Of a stretch of DNA of 64,000 nt, positions 60,666-64,000 are shown one piece after another (the stretch's first letter is position 1; every line of letters begins with the position of its first letter). Source of the DNA: Nitrospira sp. (lineage in GTDB: Bacteria > Nitrospirota > Nitrospiria > Nitrospirales > Nitrospiraceae); the NCBI GenBank assembly GCA_020846195.1, contig JADLEJ010000004.1, forward strand, positions 1 to 64,000, in the 5' to 3' direction. The notes below the pieces were generated by a model. That model saw nothing but the letters and a program-made list of their open reading frames with translations, searched no databases and was not told where the DNA came from. Position numbers and translations under genes: made by a program.

Positions 60666-62219
60666 CTACCGTCGCATCCAGGCAAAGAGTTTCATGAGCC
60701 AGCCCCTGGTCGCTTGGGTAAAGTGTGCCTTGCGCCAGAGATTCACGACCTTCTTATTGACCTCCGCTTGCGTGGGATAGGGATGAATCGTTCCGGCAAT
60801 CGCGTTGGCTCCGAGCCCGGCTTTCATCGCTACGGAGAATTCGCCGATCATCTCGCCGGCATGCGCCGCCACAATCGTCGCGCCCAGGATTTTGTCCGAA
60901 CCCTTTTGAATGTGGACTCGCGCAAAACCTTCATCTTCTCCGTCAAGGATGGCGCGATCGACTTCGTCCAGCTTGAACGTATAGGTCTCGACCTCAATCC
61001 CCTTCTCCTTCGCATCCTTCTCATACATCCCAACGTGCGCCACTTCAGGCGTTGTAAACGTGCACCAGGGCATAATCAACGAATCCGCGCTGGCATAGCC
61101 TAATCCAAACGGATGAGGAAACAGCGCGTTCTGGATCACGATCTGCGCCATCGCATCGGCAGCATGAGTGAACTTGTAGCGAGAGCAGACATCCCCCGCA
61201 GCGAAGATACGGGGGCGACTCGTCTGCAATCGGCCATTCACCTTCACCCCGGTTTTATCGAAGTCGATTCCGATCGCTTCCAGCCCCAGCCCTTCCACAT
61301 TCGGCGTGCGCCCGACGCCCACCAGAATTTCATCGACGGCGAGGTCGTGCTGCCGGCCATGAGACTCAACCGTAAGACGCTTCCCATCAACTGCTTTGCC
61401 GATCTTCAGATCTTTGCCGCAACAGAACAGTTGCACCCCGTCCTTCGCCATCTGCTGTGCCACAATCTGCGCCGCATCGCGATCTTCATTCGGCATGATG
61501 CCATGCTGGGCTTCGATCAAATACACCTGGCTCCCAAACCGGGCAAACGCTTGCGCCAGCTCGCACCCAACCGGCCCGGCGCCGATCACCGCGAGACGCG
61601 GCGGCAACGCGGTCAGCGAGAACACGGTTTCATTGGTGAGATACCCTGCCTCTTGCAACCCGGGAATCGGTGGCGCAGCGGCGCGAGCGCCGGTACAAAT
61701 CGCCGCGCTCACAAAACTGAGCGTGCGATTGCCCGCCGGTCCTTCGACCTGCATCGAATCCAATCCAGTAAACCGCCCGTTGCCGAGGTAGAGGTCGACG
61801 CCCAACTTGCGATAGCGCTGCGCCGAGTCATTGAGGCTGATCCCGGCCCGTAGTTTGCGCATCCGGGCCATCGCAGCCCCGAAATCGTATTGCACCCCTG
61901 ATGGAATATGAATCCCGAATTCCTCGGCCTTCCGCAGATCGGCCCAGGCTCGCGCGGCGCGAAGCACTCCTTTTGACGGCACACAGCCCACGTTCAGACA
62001 ATCCCCGCCCATCAGATGCTTCTCGATCAACGCCACCTTCGCGCCCAAGCTCGCGGCAACGACTGCCGTGATCAGACCGGCGGTCCCTGCCCCGATGACC
62101 GCAATGTTATAGCGCCCGGACGGTTCCGGATTGACCCAATCGGAAGGATGGACATTGGCGATAAGCCGCCGATTATGCTCATCGTCCGGCAGCATCACCC
62201 TCTCATCATGCTGGCTCAT
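60666..62219 (-). CDS. MerA-like pyridine nucleotide-disulfide oxidoreductase
   Basis: The 517-residue flavoprotein has the FAD-binding G-A-G-T-A-G near 43-48, the redox pair in G-G-D-C-L-N-V-G-C-V-P-S-K at about 72-83 (Cys74 and Cys79), the NAD(P)-binding G-A-G-P-V-G-C-E near 217, and H-P-Y-P-T-Q-A-E near 482 with the catalytic His/Glu. It resembles mercuric reductase and dihydrolipoamide dehydrogenase but lacks the N-terminal HMA domain and the C-terminal Cys pair of true MerA, so it should not be assigned mercury activity. Its ATG overlaps the stop of the TVP38 gene as ATGA, so the two proteins are translated together. Confidence 0.88.
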   Translation of the reverse strand: MSQHDERVMLPDDEHNRRLIANVHPSDWVNPEPSGRYNIAVIGAGTAGLITAVVAASLGAKVALIEKHLMGGDCLNVGCVPSKGVLRAARAWADLRKAEEFGIHIPSGVQYDFGAAMARMRKLRAGISLNDSAQRYRKLGVDLYLGNGRFTGLDSMQVEGPAGNRTLSFVSAAICTGARAAAPPIPGLQEAGYLTNETVFSLTALPPRLAVIGAGPVGCELAQAFARFGSQVYLIEAQHGIMPNEDRDAAQIVAQQMAKDGVQLFCCGKDLKIGKAVDGKRLTVESHGRQHDLAVDEILVGVGRTPNVEGLGLEAIGIDFDKTGVKVNGRLQTSRPRIFAAGDVCSRYKFTHAADAMAQIVIQNALFPHPFGLGYASADSLIMPWCTFTTPEVAHVGMYEKDAKEKGIEVETYTFKLDEVDRAILDGEDEGFARVHIQKGSDKILGATIVAAHAGEMIGEFSVAMKAGLGANAIAGTIHPYPTQAEVNKKVVNLWRKAHFTQATRGWLMKLFAWMRR

Positions 62220-62932
62220 CGCCGCGCTCCTCTGAATTTCTTATAGGCCGCCGGAGCAAGGGCCAGCAGCCCCAGCAAGACAAACGCCCCAATCACATTC
62301 GGCGAAGCGATTTCTTTCAGCGAATTGATTGTGCCCAACTGCCGTCCGGCATAGGCATAGACGAACGAGCCGGGAATGATCCCCAGCGACGTCGCGGCGG
62401 CATAGGTGCCGACATTCATGCGCGTCAGACCGGAAACGAGGTTGATCGCAAAGAACGGAAACAGGGGAATCAGCCGCAACGTCAGTAAGTAGTTGAACGC
62501 GTTCTCGGAAAATCCTTGCTGAACGGGCCCCAGCCATTTCCCGAACTTCTGCTCCACCCAATCGCGCAACAGATAGCGCGCGGCGAGAAATGCGAGCGTG
62601 GCGCCGGTTGTCGCACCCAGATTTACAAACAGGGTGCCCAGCACGCTGCCGAAGAGAAACCCGCCAGCCAGCGTCAGAATGACCGCGCCTGGAAGAGACA
62701 ACCCCGTCACGACAATGTAGGTCAGAATAAAGAGGCTGACGGCCGCCGCGTAGTTCGCCTCTGTAAAGGCCAGCAGATGATCGCGATTGTTTTTCAAGGC
62801 ATCAAGGGACAACAGCCGGCCCAGATCGAAATAGACAAACAGACCGACGCCAAGGGCAAGGCCTGCCAAGATGGCAAACTTGCTTCCATTCGATTGCTGG
62901 GATGGGTTGGGCGTCGGCGCTTGGCTGGTCAT
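62216..62932 (-). CDS. TVP38/TMEM64 family membrane protein
   Basis: The protein is 238 residues. After a short cytosolic N-terminus it has about six hydrophobic helices. The SNARE-associated (DedA-like) signature is spread over G-L-S-L-P-G-A-V-I-L-T-L-A-G-G-F-L-F-G near 75-95 and R-L-I-P-L-F-P-F-F-A-I-N near 147-158. The family moves or flips lipids across membranes. The start ATG 62932 is chosen because the protein then begins with a short polar stretch; a longer frame to 63043 would add an Arg-rich tail without a ribosome-binding site. Its stop overlaps the MerA-like start. Such a TVP38-flavoprotein pair is known from other bacteria, but its function is unclear. Confidence 0.85.
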   Translation of the reverse strand: MTSQAPTPNPSQQSNGSKFAILAGLALGVGLFVYFDLGRLLSLDALKNNRDHLLAFTEANYAAAVSLFILTYIVVTGLSLPGAVILTLAGGFLFGSVLGTLFVNLGATTGATLAFLAARYLLRDWVEQKFGKWLGPVQQGFSENAFNYLLTLRLIPLFPFFAINLVSGLTRMNVGTYAAATSLGIIPGSFVYAYAGRQLGTINSLKEIASPNVIGAFVLLGLLALAPAAYKKFRGARR

Positions 62933-63181
62933 AGCGGCTTCATCCGTATCATGGGGACTCCCCCTCAGGTCTGTCAATGGAGCATCCAGGCGGCAAGGTC
63001 GATACCGCCGCCGGTTTCTGAAACCACGCGCAGATCGAGCCACGCACCCTTACTCTGGAGAAGTACGGAACAGGTGAGCGTTTGGATGTAGAGAACCGCC
63101 GCAGAACGCGGGCAACTGACTGCCGTTCGAGAGTCGCTTGCAAGTAGAACTCGCCCCTGCAAGCATCTCTGCCCGCACAAC

Positions 63182-63418
63182 CTATGGGCGTGGGAGGCGA
63201 ACCGCTGTAGCCACGCCGCTGAGCGCGGCACCGACGTCATTCCACCAGACATGTTGAGTCTTGCAGGAACGCCCTAGAGCCTCGTCGCGCTCAGGCTGCC
63301 GCTGGCGAGAGACACAAGGATTCTGGCGAGAGCCCTCCGTCAGACTGGCGGTCGTCACGGGGAGCGTTCCTGCACATCCGACACTCATCAATAACGCCGC
63401 ACAAAGTCCAATGCGCAT
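63182..63418 (-). CDS. Small putative lipoprotein
   Basis: This 78-residue product has a lipoprotein signal: M-R-I-G-L-C-A-A-L-L-M-S-V-G-C with a lipobox-like M-S-V-G-C at about 11-15. The mature part is polar with two further Cys residues. I do not recognise a family. GAGGGAG lies very close before the ATG at 63418; a frame start at 63472 would hide the signal peptide. The region 62933-63181 between it and the TVP38 gene has no gene I can support. Confidence 0.42.
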   Translation of the reverse strand: MRIGLCAALLMSVGCAGTLPVTTASLTEGSRQNPCVSRQRQPERDEALGRSCKTQHVWWNDVGAALSGVATAVRLPRP

Positions 63419-63565
63419 CTCTCCCTCACGGTCACGCCAGTAATGCCTATCTAGGGCCTCTATCGGCAGCAAAAAGGCGTTTCTGAAGCAATATGGGGCC
63501 GGGCCAACCGGAGCGACTTGTCAACCGAGGCCTGATTCCCGTACCCTTCGACCGGAGGCCACAAC

Positions 63566-64000
63566 ATGGAAGACGATTCTCGGCTAACACAATCCAAAAT
63601 GCAGTGGGCCAAAGCCAGGCGGGGGGGCGAGGAACGCGAAGTCTTCTACGAAGGCGACGACCGGCTTCCGCCGGGGCAGCACCTCGTCGAAACCTTTCCG
63701 GTGCTGGATCTCGGATTTAAACCGGACATTCCGCTCTCGGAATGGACCCTGACCATCGGCGGGTTTGTGACAACACCCGTCACGTGGACATGGGAGCAAT
63801 TTCTTCAGCAACCCCACATCCAAGACCGTTCGGACTTTCACTGCGTCACTTCCTGGAGCCGCTACGACAACGACTGTGAGGGCGTGAGTTTTCGGCAACT
63901 CATGTCCGCTGTGAAACCGCTGTCGCTCGCGAAATTCGTCTTATTCAAGTCCTACGATGACTACACGACAAACTTGCCCATCGAGGTCTGCGACGATGCC
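63566..64000 (+). CDS. Partial sulfite-oxidase-type molybdopterin oxidoreductase
   Basis: The first 145 codons are in the window and the gene runs off the right edge. An ATG at 63566 has GGAGG 7 bp upstream. The protein has no visible signal peptide, starts with an acidic stretch and a P-P-G-Q-H-L-V-E-T-F-P-V-L region, then has W-T-L-T-I-G-G-F-V near 62-70 and F-H-C-V-T-S-W-S near 93-100. The Cys in that motif is the molybdenum ligand in the sulfite oxidase family. N-D-C-E-G-V near 105 follows. It could act on sulfite or, like YedY/MsrP, another sulfur compound; the C-terminus is needed to decide. Confidence 0.82.
   Translation, partial: MEDDSRLTQSKMQWAKARRGGEEREVFYEGDDRLPPGQHLVETFPVLDLGFKPDIPLSEWTLTIGGFVTTPVTWTWEQFLQQPHIQDRSDFHCVTSWSRYDNDCEGVSFRQLMSAVKPLSLAKFVLFKSYDDYTTNLPIEVCDDA

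Noticed and set aside
60666..62219. Annotation as mercuric reductase (merA).
   Set aside because: The HMA domain and C-terminal Cys pair are missing and no mer regulator or transporter adjoins it; only the disulfide oxidoreductase fold is supported.
62974..63252. A 92-codon minus-strand frame between TVP38 and the small lipoprotein gene.
   Set aside because: It overlaps the lipoprotein frame, has no ribosome-binding site or recognisable domain, and coding cannot be supported.

Overview
The window looks like chromosomal DNA of a high-GC (about 60%) Gram-negative bacterium, most probably a Nitrospira-type member of the Nitrospirota. I infer this from the gene mix (NnrS, DUF2330, DUF3047, DUF3365 haem protein, TIGR04283 glycosyltransferase, lipobox and prepilin signals) and from an intergenic repeat near 51.3 kb that resembles, from memory, a repeat common in Nitrospira. 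No marker gene for the phylum is present, so the assignment is tentative. I see no rRNA, tRNA, CRISPR array, insertion sequence or phage block. Coding density is high and no gap exceeds 300 bp.

Layout. 0-8.8 kb is mainly lipid and envelope work: a partial PrmA-like methyltransferase, a membrane-anchored MutS-like ATPase, an LplT-PlsC-acyl-ACP synthetase fusion, a DUF2238 membrane protein, and a three-gene operon resembling E. coli ynbA/ynbB followed by a PlsC acyltransferase. 8.8-16 kb has small membrane proteins (one seemingly cut by an in-frame TGA), an amidohydrolase, an ECF sigma factor with a DUF4384-type membrane partner, NnrS, a Crp/Fnr regulator and YnfA. 16-20 kb holds divergent phosphofructokinase and pyruvate kinase genes; the phosphofructokinase carries an N-terminal histidine-phosphatase domain. 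20-30.9 kb is accessory: a sterol-desaturase-type hydroxylase, a glyoxalase-fold protein, a low-GC orphan, a phospholipase D-like protein, an orphan RnfD-like protein coupled to DUF2330, lipoproteins and a tandem universal stress protein.

30.9-35.2 kb is an Lhr-type giant helicase. 35.4-42.2 kb is a tight five-gene operon: an anchored beta-domain protein, two paralogous HAMP-type membrane proteins, a GspG-like pseudopilin and a 1396-residue hybrid histidine kinase. It is followed by a convergent lipoprotein with nine repeats. 43.7-52.8 kb has an SDR enzyme, an SGNH-PAS fusion, a CPBP protease, an aminotransferase/haem protein/amidohydrolase operon, a DnaJ protein and a probable leaderless gene. 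52.8-64 kb holds a DHH-CBS-tRNA nucleotidyltransferase fusion, a four-gene operon (radical SAM, DUF547, ferritin-like, TIGR04283 glycosyltransferase), DUF3047, a MerA-like flavoprotein overlapping a TVP38 protein, and the start of a sulfite-oxidase-type molybdoenzyme.

The strongest candidates for something undescribed are the histidine phosphatase-phosphofructokinase fusion, the pseudopilin-containing two-component operon, the SGNH-PAS fusion, the radical SAM/ferritin/glycosyltransferase operon and the orphan RnfD-DUF2330 pair. All calls come from reading the sequence; no database search was run.
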